From CAYLZW01 sp964388085 (GTDB lineage Bacteria > Myxococcota > UBA727 > CAYLZW01), in the NCBI GenBank assembly GCA_964388085.1, contig CAYLZW010000047.1, positions 1 through 27,421 of the forward strand: a DNA stretch of 27,421 nucleotides. The letters run 5' to 3'. This document shows positions 9,372 through 17,436 of the stretch, piece after piece. A program made the position numbers and the translations under genes. The notes under the pieces are model-generated. The model did no database searches. It was not told where the DNA came from and saw nothing but the letters and a program-made list of their open reading frames with translations. Every line of letters starts with the position of its first letter. Within the stretch, counting starts at the first letter, position 1.

Positions 9372-10397
9372 TTGGTTTACTTCAATCCGACGAACCGGGA
9401 GATTACGGCCAAGATCGTCTACTACGGGCCCGGCATGTGCGGGAAGACGACGAACCTGCAGAAGGTTCACGAGCTCATGCGCCCGCAGATGAAGTCCGAG
9501 CTCGTCTCCGTCGCCACCGAGACCGATCGGACCATCTACTTCGACTTCTTGCCGCTCAAGCTCGGGAAGATCGCGGGCTTCGATTTCGTCGTGCGCACCT
9601 TTACGGTGCCGGGCCAGCCCTATTACGCGGAGACGCGGAAGATGGTGCTGCAGGGCGCGGACGGCGTCGTGTTCGTCGCCGACAGCCAGCGCTACATGCT
9701 CGACCAGAACAAAGACAGCCTGATGGACCTCAAGAGGAACCTCAAGCTGAACGGGCTCGACTACCACACGATCCCGCTGGTGCTGCAGTACAACAAGATC
9801 GACCTGCCCGACACGCTCGGCAAGGAGGACCTCGACCAGGCGCTCAATGACCGCCGCCTCGAGACCTTCATCTCGTCGGCGGTGACGGGGCAAGGCGTCG
9901 TCGAGACGCTGAAGGCCATCACCCTGCGCGTGTTCAAGCACGTGCGCGACGGCGGGTTGAACAAGGCCGCGGGCCCTCGTCCGGCGGCGGCGCCGACCCC
10001 CGTTGCTCGTGCACCGCAGCCCGCGCCGGTACCGCAAGCCCAGCCCATGGCGGCCGCGTACGCGAACGCGGTGCGCGCTCCCGCCCCTGCGCAGCCGCAA
10101 GCCTGGCCGACGCCGGCAGCTCCCGGCGCGCGTGCCGTCTCGCCGCAGAACCTCAGCGGCTCCGCCCAGACCGATCCATCGCAGCTCGCGGCGCAGGTGA
10201 ACGCGCTCGCGCAGCACGCGCAGGTCGGCAGCTCCCCCATGCCGTCGCGCGAGCAGATCGGCATGCAGGAGTTCCAGAACCTCGCGGTCCTGCACCACAA
10301 GCTCGCCGAGCGCGTCGCCCAGCTCGAGCAGGAGCTGACGCGCCTCGGCCAGGAACATCAGGATCTGAAGCGCGTCGTCGGCCGCAAGCTGATGTAG
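9372..10397 (+). CDS. MglA-like small GTPase with Pro/Ala linker and C-terminal coiled coil
   Basis: The first ~196 of 341 residues closely follow Myxococcus MglA: REITAKIVYYGPGMCGKTTN with the P-loop at 19-26, ATETDRT, FTVPGQ (the switch motif with Thr78 in place of the usual Asp), GVVFVADSQ, and NKID at 141-144. MglA is a Ras-like GTPase that sets cell polarity for gliding and type IV pili. Canonical MglA is about 195 residues; here a Pro/Ala/Gln-rich linker (about 197-285) and a C-terminal helix with heptad character (about 295-341, LAERVAQLEQELTRLGQEHQDL) are added. The TTG start at 9372 has GGGAG at 9362-9366, and an upstream in-frame stop lies at 9330-9332. No mglB-like gene is visible here. 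A paralogue, not MglA itself, is likely. Confidence 0.88.
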   Translation: MVYFNPTNREITAKIVYYGPGMCGKTTNLQKVHELMRPQMKSELVSVATETDRTIYFDFLPLKLGKIAGFDFVVRTFTVPGQPYYAETRKMVLQGADGVVFVADSQRYMLDQNKDSLMDLKRNLKLNGLDYHTIPLVLQYNKIDLPDTLGKEDLDQALNDRRLETFISSAVTGQGVVETLKAITLRVFKHVRDGGLNKAAGPRPAAAPTPVARAPQPAPVPQAQPMAAAYANAVRAPAPAQPQAWPTPAAPGARAVSPQNLSGSAQTDPSQLAAQVNALAQHAQVGSSPMPSREQIGMQEFQNLAVLHHKLAERVAQLEQELTRLGQEHQDLKRVVGRKLM

Positions 10398-10406
10398 CCG
10401 CGCCGT

Positions 10407-10817
10407 TCACGCACGACGACGAGCGCGCGCCAGGAGACGGCGCACGAGCGCGCGCATGATGAGCGCCCCCACCGTCGCTCCGATGACGTCCGCGACGAGG
10501 TCACCCACGCTGGCGAAGCGCTTCGGCACGAACGACTGGTGCACCTCGTCGAGCGCGCCGTACACACCCGCGAGCAGCACCGCCTCCAGGATGACGACGC
10601 GCGCGAGAGACATCCTGCGGCGCGCCACGGCCAGGAAGGCGAGCGCCCCGACGACGCTGTAGGCCGTCGCGTGCAGCAACTTGTCGGAGAAGCGGAACAC
10701 GAGCGCCTCGGGGATGGGCGGCTCGGACAGGTGCGAGACGAGCGAGATCGCGACACACGCGAGCACGAACGGGACGTACACGAGCCCCACGGGCGGCAGC
10801 GTCCTCGCGCCCGGCAT
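10407..10817 (-). CDS. VanZ-like membrane protein
   Basis: A 136-residue protein with about four hydrophobic helices. The segments FRFSDKLLHATAYSVVGALAF and GALDEVHQSFVPKRFASVGDLVADVIGATVGAL are characteristic of VanZ-like proteins (the DEVHQ...D-x-x-A-N/D-x-x-G pattern). VanZ confers low teicoplanin resistance in enterococci, but most homologues have no proven role. The start is ATG 10817, whose A is shared with the TGA stop of the upstream DUF151 gene (TGATG), indicating translational coupling. The open frame runs further upstream but overlaps that gene. It converges with the MglA-like gene, with nine bases between stops. Confidence 0.85.
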   Translation of the reverse strand: MPGARTLPPVGLVYVPFVLACVAISLVSHLSEPPIPEALVFRFSDKLLHATAYSVVGALAFLAVARRRMSLARVVILEAVLLAGVYGALDEVHQSFVPKRFASVGDLVADVIGATVGALIMRALVRRLLARARRRA

Positions 10818-11350
10818 CACGCCTCGTAGAGCGGCCCCTCGGGGCCGGCGTGCAGGTGCTCGAGCAGTTGGTTCCAGCGCTCTCCGGGGGTCTGCGCGAC
10901 GGGCTCGGCGGCGGTCGCGTGCGGCGTCGACACGCGCGCCTCGGCCTCCCGGACGCGCGCGGCGACCTGCTCGAGCAGGCCCTCGTCGACGAGCACGGAC
11001 GCTCCCCGGCGCAGCGCGAGCGCGATGGCGTCGGAGGCGCGCGCGTCGATGGAGGTCCGTTCGTCGCCAAAGCGGAGCGTGACGCGAGCGCGCACCACGC
11101 CGCCCACCACGCCGACCAGCGTCGCCTGCTCGACCTGCGCGCCGACCACGTCGAGGATGGCAGCGCCGAGATCGTGGGCGTCCAACGTCGGCGCGCGCTC
11201 GCCGGCGCAGGCACGGGCCACCGCGGCGGCGTCGCGGTCGTCGAGCCAGAGCGGAAAGATCCGCTGCGAGGGAGCGTGCGCGAGCAGCAGGACCGCGCGC
11301 CCGTCGCGCGGGTCGAGGCTGAGGGCGGCGACGTGAAGAGGGACGAGCAA
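10817..11350 (-). CDS. DUF151 / bifunctional nuclease-family protein
   Basis: A 177-residue protein; the first ~135 residues fit the BFN/DUF151 domain: FPLWLDDRDAAAVARA, THE-like DLGAAILDVVGAQVEQATLVGVVGGVVRARVTL, and IDARASDAIALALRRGASVLV. The R/A-S-D-A-I-A-L-A segment is the family hallmark. Some plant and bacterial members have DNase/RNase activity, but most are untested. The C-terminal ~45 residues are a flexible tail. The TTG start is supported by GAGGT about seven bases upstream; no better ATG or GTG is seen. It overlaps the VanZ-like gene by one base, forming a two-gene operon. Confidence 0.85.
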   Translation of the reverse strand: MLVPLHVAALSLDPRDGRAVLLLAHAPSQRIFPLWLDDRDAAAVARACAGERAPTLDAHDLGAAILDVVGAQVEQATLVGVVGGVVRARVTLRFGDERTSIDARASDAIALALRRGASVLVDEGLLEQVAARVREAEARVSTPHATAAEPVAQTPGERWNQLLEHLHAGPEGPLYEA

Positions 11351-11473
11351 CGGCCACCTCGCGGTGCCGCTCAGCCTAGCAAGTCATGCCGCGCCACGCT
11401 CCGGCGCGCGAGGCTGTCGATCGGGATAGGGCCGCGGGCGCGCTCTCGTCTCGGGGCGGATGTAGGTGTTGGC

Positions 11474-12613
11474 CTACTCGCCCGCGCGCATCTCGATGCG
11501 ATCACCGGCCACGACCTCGCGGGAGGTCTCGAGCATGACGCCGGTGCTGCCGCGCTCGCCGACGTCGACGACGAGGATGCGGCCGATGTCCTCGTCCTGC
11601 ATGCCGCGCAGCTCGCCCGTGAAGGGGTCACCGCTGCGGACGACGACGAAGGTGTTGCCCACCTGAACGCCGTCGTTCTGACCGCGGTCGATGAACACCA
11701 CGTGGTTCTGCCCGATGTAGCGGATGGGGAAGCGCGCGGTGTCGACGACGTAGCCCTTCAGATCCTTCTCGTTCGGCACCGGGCGCACCGACTGGATGTC
11801 GACGTCCTGGAGCGCGCCGATGTAGCTGCCGCGGCTGATGACGTCCCACGACGCCACCAGCGTGCCGAGGTGCTGCTCGTCGCTGACGCGGTCGACGCGG
11901 GCGATGCCGGTCGTGTGCACGACCTTGCCGAGGTTCTCGCCGGTGACCGGGTGACGCAGGTCGCGAGCGACCTCGAACACCTGCAGGAGCTGCCCCGGCT
12001 CGGGCTTGTCCTCGAGGTCGAAGTAGGCGGCGTCGAACACCGACAGCATCTCCTTCTCCTCGGGGGAGTTGCGGATCTGTCCGGCCTTCTCGAGCTGCTC
12101 GTCCGTGATGAAGTACTCGCGGCGGCCGGTGTCGGAGTTCACGTCGGCGATGCGCGGCGCGTCGACGCCCTTGTCCTCGAACAGGGGCACGTCGACGAAG
12201 TCCTCCTCCATATCGTCGGTCGGCTCCTCGGGCTCGACCTCCACCGGCTCCTCGGTGGCGCCTGGATAGAAGCGAATGCGCGTGCCCGGCTGGATCCAGT
12301 TCGGGTTCGTGAGGCTCGGGTTGTAAGACCAGATCTTCGGCCAGTACCAAGGGTTGTTCAAAAAGCGCTCGCTGAGATCCCACAGCGTGTCGCCCGGCTG
12401 GACGACGTACGACTCGGGAGCCGCCTGCGCGGGAGGCGCGGCGCTCTCCGAAGGCTCTGCTGTCGGCTCGGACGGCGTCGCCGCCTCGCCCTCCTCGTCA
12501 CCCCCGAAGCTCTCTTCCTCGAAGCTCTCCTCGTCCTCTTGGGAGAGGCCGGGTGTCGTCGCTACCGAGGCGAGGACCATGGCGATTAGAGGCGCGCGCC
12601 ACCTGCTACGCAT
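11474..12613 (-). CDS. Secreted LysM-domain protein
   Basis: 379 residues. A Sec signal peptide (about 1-24, MRSRWRAPLIAMVLASVATT) precedes an acidic, low-complexity stretch rich in Glu/Ser/Pro (25-66). A single LysM domain follows at about 69-116 (SYVVQPGDTLWDLSERF, NPNWIQPGTRI). LysM binds N-acetylglucosamine-containing glycans such as peptidoglycan, so the protein probably sits in the periplasm or on the cell wall. The remaining ~260 residues are a beta-rich region (VFIDRGQNDGVQVGNTFVVV, GRILVVDVGERGSTGVML) of unknown activity with no catalytic motif that I recognise. ATG 12613 is chosen over the open frame up to 12763 because it starts the signal peptide and has GGAAGGA upstream. The CpoB-like gene lies 159 bp upstream on the same strand. 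Confidence 0.85.
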   Translation of the reverse strand: MRSRWRAPLIAMVLASVATTPGLSQEDEESFEEESFGGDEEGEAATPSEPTAEPSESAAPPAQAAPESYVVQPGDTLWDLSERFLNNPWYWPKIWSYNPSLTNPNWIQPGTRIRFYPGATEEPVEVEPEEPTDDMEEDFVDVPLFEDKGVDAPRIADVNSDTGRREYFITDEQLEKAGQIRNSPEEKEMLSVFDAAYFDLEDKPEPGQLLQVFEVARDLRHPVTGENLGKVVHTTGIARVDRVSDEQHLGTLVASWDVISRGSYIGALQDVDIQSVRPVPNEKDLKGYVVDTARFPIRYIGQNHVVFIDRGQNDGVQVGNTFVVVRSGDPFTGELRGMQDEDIGRILVVDVGERGSTGVMLETSREVVAGDRIEMRAGE

Positions 12614-12772
12614 CGCTCGTTCCTTCCCGTCGTACGCGGGCACAGTGGCGCCCGCAGCCTTGCTTCCCGAGCATACGCCCGGCTCGAACGCCGCCCAAAT
12701 TTTCGGCCGGGGCGGATCGAGCTTTTCGAAGCCGTCGAATCGGAACGCGCGCTCGCCCTCCACACCCCGGCG

Positions 12773-13699
12773 TCAACGAGGCGCGTCGGGTGCGCCGCGC
12801 AAACGCTTGAGCGCCTTCCGGGCCTCCGAGACCTTCTCGGCCTTCGGATATTGCTGCAGGAGCTGGCCGTAGAGCGTCTCCGCCAGCACCGGCTCACCGA
12901 GCTCCTCGTGCGCGAGGGCCATGCCGTACAGCGAGTCGGGCATCTTCGCGCTCGAGGGGAAACGCAGCGGCAGCGTCTTCCAGGTGTCGATGGCGAGGCG
13001 CGGCTCTCCGCGCTCGAGGTGGCACACGCCGATCCAATAGACCGCGTTGTCCGCGAGGTCGTGCTGCGCGTGCCGCGCGAGCAGCTCCGTGAAGCCAGCC
13101 ACCGCCTCGAGGTAGCGGCCGTCCTGCATGCGGGCGCGCGCCTCTTCATACTGCGCGTGGGGGTCGGCGCTCGCCGCGGCCGTCGGCGGAGGGGCGCTGG
13201 CCGTGGTGTTCGCCGTCGTCGAAGAACGCGACCCGACCACCTCCGCCAGCGGCGCGTGCTCGACCGTGTCCTCGACCTGCGCGGGCGGCAGCTCCACCGG
13301 CGTCGAGCGCGGCGGCCCGGGGCCGAGATCGATGGAGCGCGTGCCGGCGTCGTTCTGCCAGCCGCGGCGCGCGTCATAGCTCGGCTCGGCGGCGGGATAG
13401 CCGCTCCACGTCTGTGACGACGACGGCGGCGGCGCATACGATGTCGGCGCCGGAACGTAGGCGGGCGCCGCGCCGAGCGACACCGAGCGACGCGGCTCGT
13501 CGGCGACCTTCTCCGTCAAGAGCGCGACCTGCGCGTCGAGATCGCTGAGGCGCCGCTCGAGGCGGAGCACGCGCTCGCGCAGCACCGTCGCCTCGGCCTC
13601 CGCCGAGCTCGCCGTCGGCTCGGCCGCGTCACCGGTGTGGGCGCAGCCGGCCAGGAGCCAGGCCGCGGTGGCACACGAGAGCAGACGGGAGAGAGCCAT
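12773..13699 (-). CDS. CpoB/YbgF-like TPR lipoprotein
   Basis: 308 residues with a lipoprotein signal MALSRLLSCATAAWLLAGC; Cys19 is the predicted lipidation site. A coiled coil (about 38-66, VLRERVLRLERRLSDLDAQVALL) is followed by a Pro/Ser-rich linker and C-terminal TPR repeats (about 180-305: QYEEARARMQDGRYLEAVAGF, DNAVYWIGVCHLERGEPRLAI). Coiled coil, linker and TPR in that order is the architecture of CpoB/YbgF, which coordinates Tol-Pal with peptidoglycan synthesis, but no tol or pal gene is in this window, so function is inferred from architecture only. The start at 13699 has AGGAGG seven bases upstream. It is divergent from the nucleotide transporter gene. Confidence 0.82.
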   Translation of the reverse strand: MALSRLLSCATAAWLLAGCAHTGDAAEPTASSAEAEATVLRERVLRLERRLSDLDAQVALLTEKVADEPRRSVSLGAAPAYVPAPTSYAPPPSSSQTWSGYPAAEPSYDARRGWQNDAGTRSIDLGPGPPRSTPVELPPAQVEDTVEHAPLAEVVGSRSSTTANTTASAPPPTAAASADPHAQYEEARARMQDGRYLEAVAGFTELLARHAQHDLADNAVYWIGVCHLERGEPRLAIDTWKTLPLRFPSSAKMPDSLYGMALAHEELGEPVLAETLYGQLLQQYPKAEKVSEARKALKRLRGAPDAPR

Positions 13700-13730
13700 G
13701 CTGTGTCCTCCTGGGAGCGAGCCGGATCCC

Positions 13731-13747
13731 TTGGTAGCAGGGTTGCC
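13731..13747 (+). promoter_or_regulatory. Candidate sigma-54 -24/-12 element
   Basis: TTGGTAGCAGGGTTGCC has GG (13733-13734) and GC (13745-13746) separated by exactly ten bases, and an exact TTGC at the -12 side. The -24 side matches TGG but departs from CACG. It lies about 85 bp upstream of the transporter start. No enhancer-binding-protein site or gene is identified. Confidence 0.3.
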
Positions 13748-13797
13748 CCACCCGGCTCCAATTCCCGACCCCGCCCCCTGCCCGGCCGCCTTTTCCG

Positions 13798-13803
13798 TAT
13801 GAT
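13798..13803 (+). promoter_or_regulatory. Candidate -10 box TATGAT before the nucleotide transporter gene
   Basis: TATGAT matches five of six positions of TATAAT and ends 26 bases before GTG 13830. No convincing -35 box lies 16-18 bases upstream, so it competes with the sigma-54-like element as the promoter. Confidence 0.3.
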
Positions 13804-13829
13804 GGGCGCCCACGGCGAACGGCCTCGGG

Positions 13830-16769
13830 GTGACGGTGACCGAGCGCTTCTTACAGCTGATGAAGATTCGGCCCGGCGAGACCGCGAAGGTCTCGCTCAT
13901 GTTCCTGTACCTCTTCGTCATCGTGTCCGTGTTCATCAGCGGCCGCATCACGCGCGACGCGCTCTTCCTCGACGTGTACTCGAAGGAAGCCCTCGCCTAC
14001 ATGTACATCACGGTCGCCTTCGTGGTGCCGTTCTTCTCGTACTTCTACGCGCGCTTCGCCGACCGCTTCCGTCGCGATCGCATTATCCTCGCCACGCTGG
14101 TGGTGCTGTCGACGTCGCTCTTGTTCGGGCACGTCATGGTGCAGACCGGGCAGCGCTGGGTCTACGCCGCCCTCTACAACTGGATCGAGGTGGTGGGCGC
14201 GTTCCTCATCATCCAGTTCTGGACCTTCGCGGGCGACATCTTCTCCTCGCGGGAGGCGAAGCGCCTGTTCCCCTTCGTGGGCCTCGGCGGCATCTTCGCC
14301 TCGATGCTCGCGGGCATCGGCGTCTCGACGGCGACGACCCGGCTCGGCATCCCCACGTCGCAGCTCCTGTTGCCGCAGGCGGTGCTGCTGTTCGCCTGCG
14401 TCGGCATCGTGTGGCACCTCGGCACGCGGGAGCGCGCGCGCCTGCAGGAGGCCATGGTCGGCAAGCACACGCGCACCGATCAGGCCGCCTTCCGCGTGAA
14501 GAGCGAGGTGCGGGACGTCTTCAAGTCCAAGCACCTGAAGCTCATCGCGGCCATGACGGTGGCGACGTTCATCACCGTCCCGCTCATCGACTACCAGTTC
14601 AAGGTCATCGTCAAGGAGCACTTCCCCGCCGTCGACGAGTACTCGGCCTTCATGGGCTACTTCTACTCGGCCTCGGGGCTCGTGGCCGCGCTGATGCAGC
14701 TCGGGCTCACCGGCCGCATCCTCGAGCGCTTCGGCGTCGTCGTCAGCCTGCTCGTGTTGCCGCTGTTTTTGCTCGGCGGCACCGCCGGCATGGTCCTCGG
14801 CATGAGCGCGTTCTACCTGGCGGTGTTCTCGAAGGGCGCGGAGAACTCGTTCCGCTACAGCATCTACGACGCCACCATGCAGGTCATCTACACGCCGGTG
14901 CCGGGCCACGTGCGCGGGCGCGCGAAGACCTTCATCGACGGCATCTTGAAGCCCTGGGCCGGCGGCATCGCGGGCGGCGTCATCACCTTGATGGTGGGCC
15001 CGCTCGGCCGCCCCGTCACCGAGCTCGCCTGGGTCGCCATCGCGCTCACCGGGCTGTGGATCTTCCTCATCTTGCGCATCCGCAAGGAGTACGTGAGCCA
15101 GCTCCTGGCCAGCCTGCGCAGACGACGGCTCGACTTCTCCGAGAAGGAGCTCGTGGTCAGCGACGACGCCACCGTGCAGGTGCTGCGGCGCGCGCTGTTG
15201 AGTGAGAGCGCCGCGGAGGTGCGCAACGCGCTCGAGCTCACGCGACGCGTGGTGTCGCACGACCTGAGCATCGACGTCGTGCGGCTGCTCGAGCGCAAGG
15301 AGCCCGACATCCGCGTGCGCGCGCTCGAGATCCTCGGCGAGCGGGGCTCCATGTCGCTGTCGGACCACGTGGAGCGCATGTTCGAGGACGCGGACATGGA
15401 GGTGCGCGCGGCGGCGACCAGCGCCTTCTGCGCCATCGTCGGCGAGCCCGCCTTGCGCGTGGTGCGGCACCAGCTCGACAGCGACTCCCCCGAGGTGCGC
15501 GGCGCGGCGGTGACGAGCCTCATCAAGCACGGTGGCCTCGAGGGCATCCTCATCAGCGCCGAGCACCTGCGCGCGATGCAGACGAGCGTCGACGAGAACA
15601 TCCGCTTCGCCGCCGCCAACGTGTTCCGTGACATCGGCGTGAAGAACTTCTACCAGCCGGTCATGGCGCTGATGCGCGATCCTTCCGCGCGCGTGCAGAA
15701 CGCCGCAGCGCTGGCGGCAGGCGCCATGCAAGCCCCCGAGCTCATCCCGGCGCTCATCTACAAGCTCGCTCGTCGAGAGACCGCGCGGGCGGCGACCTTC
15801 GCGCTCACGCAATACGGCGACACCGTGAGCGAGACCCTCGGCAAGGTGCTCTCGCACGACCCCGAGGACGTCATCATCCGCCGGCAGATCCCGCGCATCC
15901 TCGAGCGCATCGGCTCCCCTCGCTGCCTCGAGCTGCTCATGGAGTGCCTCGACGTGCACGATCCGGACGCGCGCCGAGAGACCGCGCGCGCCGCCGCGCG
16001 CCTCAGGGAGCGCCTCGGCGCGCGCGTGGACGGCAACAAGGTGCGCCGCATCCTCGACGAGGAGATCCGCGAATATTATCAGCAGCTGGCCGCGCTCGAG
16101 GACCTCTCCGCCGTGGCGGGCTCGGTCGGCCCGGACCTCTTGCGCGACTCCATCTGCGAGCGGCTCGAGCGCGCGGTCGATCGCATCTTCCGCCTGCTCG
16201 GCATCATCTATCCGCTGAAGCCCATCGAGCTCATCTACTCGAACCTCAAGTCGACGACGGTGACGACGCGGGCGAACGCGGTCGAGGTGCTCGACAACCT
16301 GCTCGAGAAGGACTTCAAGCGCCAGCTCCTGCCCATCCTCGAGGACCTGCCGCGCGATCGCGTGCTCGCGCGCGGCGCCGAGCTGTTCGACATCCAGCGC
16401 CGGCCCATCGACTTCTGGATCGGCCAGTTCCTCACCTCCCGCGAGCCCTGGCTCGTCATCGTTGCCCTCTACGTCGTCGCCGAGCTCGGCCTCGCGCACC
16501 TCAAGGAAGACGTGCTGCCGCACCTCGAGCACCGCGATCCGGTCGCGCGCGAGACCGCCGTGCGCACGCTGGCGGTGCTGCTGCCCGCCGGCGAGTTCAT
16601 CGCGCGCGTCTCCTCGCTCATCGACGACGAAGACGTCCGGGTGCGCGACTACACGAGCTACATCGCGGGCGAGGCGCGGAAGTTCATGACGGTCGCGTCG
16701 AACAAGGGCGAGGTGTCGGGTCCGGTGCTGGCCGCCCCCGGCCATCAGCCCGCCGAGGTGGCCTCGTGA
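13830..16769 (+). CDS. NTT/Tlc-type nucleotide transporter fused to C-terminal HEAT repeats
   Basis: 979 residues in two halves. Residues about 20-425 form a multi-helix membrane domain of the ATP/ADP translocase (Npt/Tlc, MFS-like) type: SLMFLYLFVIVSVFISGRITRDALF, AYMYITVAFVVPFFSYFYARFADRF, NWIEVVGAFLIIQFW, EAKRLFPFVGLGGIFA. Residues about 445-960 are helical HEAT/armadillo-like repeats (PDIRVRALEILGERG, MEVRAAATSAFCAIVGEPA, ARVQNAAALAAGAMQAPELIPAL). Classical NTT proteins exchange ATP and ADP in intracellular parasites and plastids; in free-living bacteria the substrate is unknown. GTG 13830 is used (GTG 13836 and ATG 13860 are alternatives); its Shine-Dalgarno is weak. A cNBD gene follows 70 bp downstream. 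Confidence 0.85.
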   Translation: MTVTERFLQLMKIRPGETAKVSLMFLYLFVIVSVFISGRITRDALFLDVYSKEALAYMYITVAFVVPFFSYFYARFADRFRRDRIILATLVVLSTSLLFGHVMVQTGQRWVYAALYNWIEVVGAFLIIQFWTFAGDIFSSREAKRLFPFVGLGGIFASMLAGIGVSTATTRLGIPTSQLLLPQAVLLFACVGIVWHLGTRERARLQEAMVGKHTRTDQAAFRVKSEVRDVFKSKHLKLIAAMTVATFITVPLIDYQFKVIVKEHFPAVDEYSAFMGYFYSASGLVAALMQLGLTGRILERFGVVVSLLVLPLFLLGGTAGMVLGMSAFYLAVFSKGAENSFRYSIYDATMQVIYTPVPGHVRGRAKTFIDGILKPWAGGIAGGVITLMVGPLGRPVTELAWVAIALTGLWIFLILRIRKEYVSQLLASLRRRRLDFSEKELVVSDDATVQVLRRALLSESAAEVRNALELTRRVVSHDLSIDVVRLLERKEPDIRVRALEILGERGSMSLSDHVERMFEDADMEVRAAATSAFCAIVGEPALRVVRHQLDSDSPEVRGAAVTSLIKHGGLEGILISAEHLRAMQTSVDENIRFAAANVFRDIGVKNFYQPVMALMRDPSARVQNAAALAAGAMQAPELIPALIYKLARRETARAATFALTQYGDTVSETLGKVLSHDPEDVIIRRQIPRILERIGSPRCLELLMECLDVHDPDARRETARAAARLRERLGARVDGNKVRRILDEEIREYYQQLAALEDLSAVAGSVGPDLLRDSICERLERAVDRIFRLLGIIYPLKPIELIYSNLKSTTVTTRANAVEVLDNLLEKDFKRQLLPILEDLPRDRVLARGAELFDIQRRPIDFWIGQFLTSREPWLVIVALYVVAELGLAHLKEDVLPHLEHRDPVARETAVRTLAVLLPAGEFIARVSSLIDDEDVRVRDYTSYIAGEARKFMTVASNKGEVSGPVLAAPGHQPAEVAS

Positions 16770-16799
16770 GCGGCCCGGCGCCTCATCGCGCGCCGCGGC

Positions 16800-16829
16800 T
16801 TGACCCGCTTTCCGTGCTCGCCGCATCAT
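16800..16829 (+). promoter_or_regulatory. Candidate promoter of the cNBD gene
   Basis: TTGACC (16800-16805), an 18-base spacer and CATCAT (16824-16829) precede ATG 16840 by ten bases. Initiation would fall three or four bases before the start codon. This fits the lack of a Shine-Dalgarno and would uncouple the gene from the transporter. Confidence 0.3.
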
Positions 16830-16839
16830 CCGAGCCGCG

Positions 16840-17298
16840 ATGATCAGCACCGTCGAGAAGGTGCTCTTTTTGAAGAGCATCGACCTCTTCAGCCAAATCC
16901 CCGGCGAGGACCTCTCGCAGATCGCCCAGATCACGGACGAGGTGCACTACGAGGAGGGTGACGAGGTCGTGCGCGAGGGCGACCCGGGTGACTCGCTCTA
17001 CCTCGTCATCGAGGGGAAGGTGCGCGTGCACCGCGGACGACAAGGCCTCGCGGAGCTCGGTGAGCGCCAGGTGTTCGGCGAGATGTCGCTGCTCGACTCG
17101 GAGCCGCGTTCGGCGTCGGTGTCGGCCGTCAGCGACCTCACGCTGCTGAAGATCGCGCGCGACGACTTCAACGAGATCCTCGCCGAGAAGGCGGAGATCG
17201 CGCAGGGCATCATCAAGGTGCTGACGCGCCGTTTGCGCAACACGCTGTCTTTGAAGGACGCGCCCGAGGAGCGCGGCTCCCTGCCGTCGCCGACCTGA
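16840..17298 (+). CDS. Stand-alone cyclic-nucleotide-binding domain protein
   Basis: A 152-residue protein that is essentially one cNBD (CRP-type beta-roll) plus a short C-terminal helix. The phosphate-binding cassette is FGEMSLLDSEPRSASV with Glu81 and Arg90, the residues that contact the ribose and cyclic phosphate in functional cNMP binders, so binding of cAMP or cGMP is plausible. There is no DNA-binding helix-turn-helix or enzymatic domain, so it should act by binding a partner. Its neighbour 70 bp upstream is the NTT-HEAT transporter; in some homologous transporters I recall a cNBD being fused to the HEAT region, which would make this a split version (from memory, unverified). The ATG 16840 start has no Shine-Dalgarno. 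Confidence 0.88.
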   Translation: MISTVEKVLFLKSIDLFSQIPGEDLSQIAQITDEVHYEEGDEVVREGDPGDSLYLVIEGKVRVHRGRQGLAELGERQVFGEMSLLDSEPRSASVSAVSDLTLLKIARDDFNEILAEKAEIAQGIIKVLTRRLRNTLSLKDAPEERGSLPSPT

Positions 17299-17436
17299 AT
17301 CACCGTCACCCGAGCGGCGTCCTCATTGGCGAGCGCGCGAGGGGCGCGGGAGCGTGTCTGCGACTCAGGCACACATTTGCGCCTTCGCGCCGGCCGGGAC
17401 TTGGCTGTTATGCTGTAGGGGAGAGGGGTCTGCTGG

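Noticed and set aside
13719..13758. GAGCCGG ... CCGGCTC inverted repeat before the transporter
   Set aside because: The arms are seven bases with a 26-base loop; in DNA of this composition such pairs are common, and I could not separate it from chance.
13851..16934. Minus-strand open frame (1027 codons) opposite the NTT-HEAT gene
   Set aside because: Low-complexity His/Arg/Glu product with no recognisable domain; the plus-strand membrane and HEAT segments explain the region.
17377..17414. TTGCGC ... TATGCT promoter for the small membrane protein gene
   Set aside because: The spacer is 26 bases, too long for a sigma-70 promoter; only the TATGCT box is noted.
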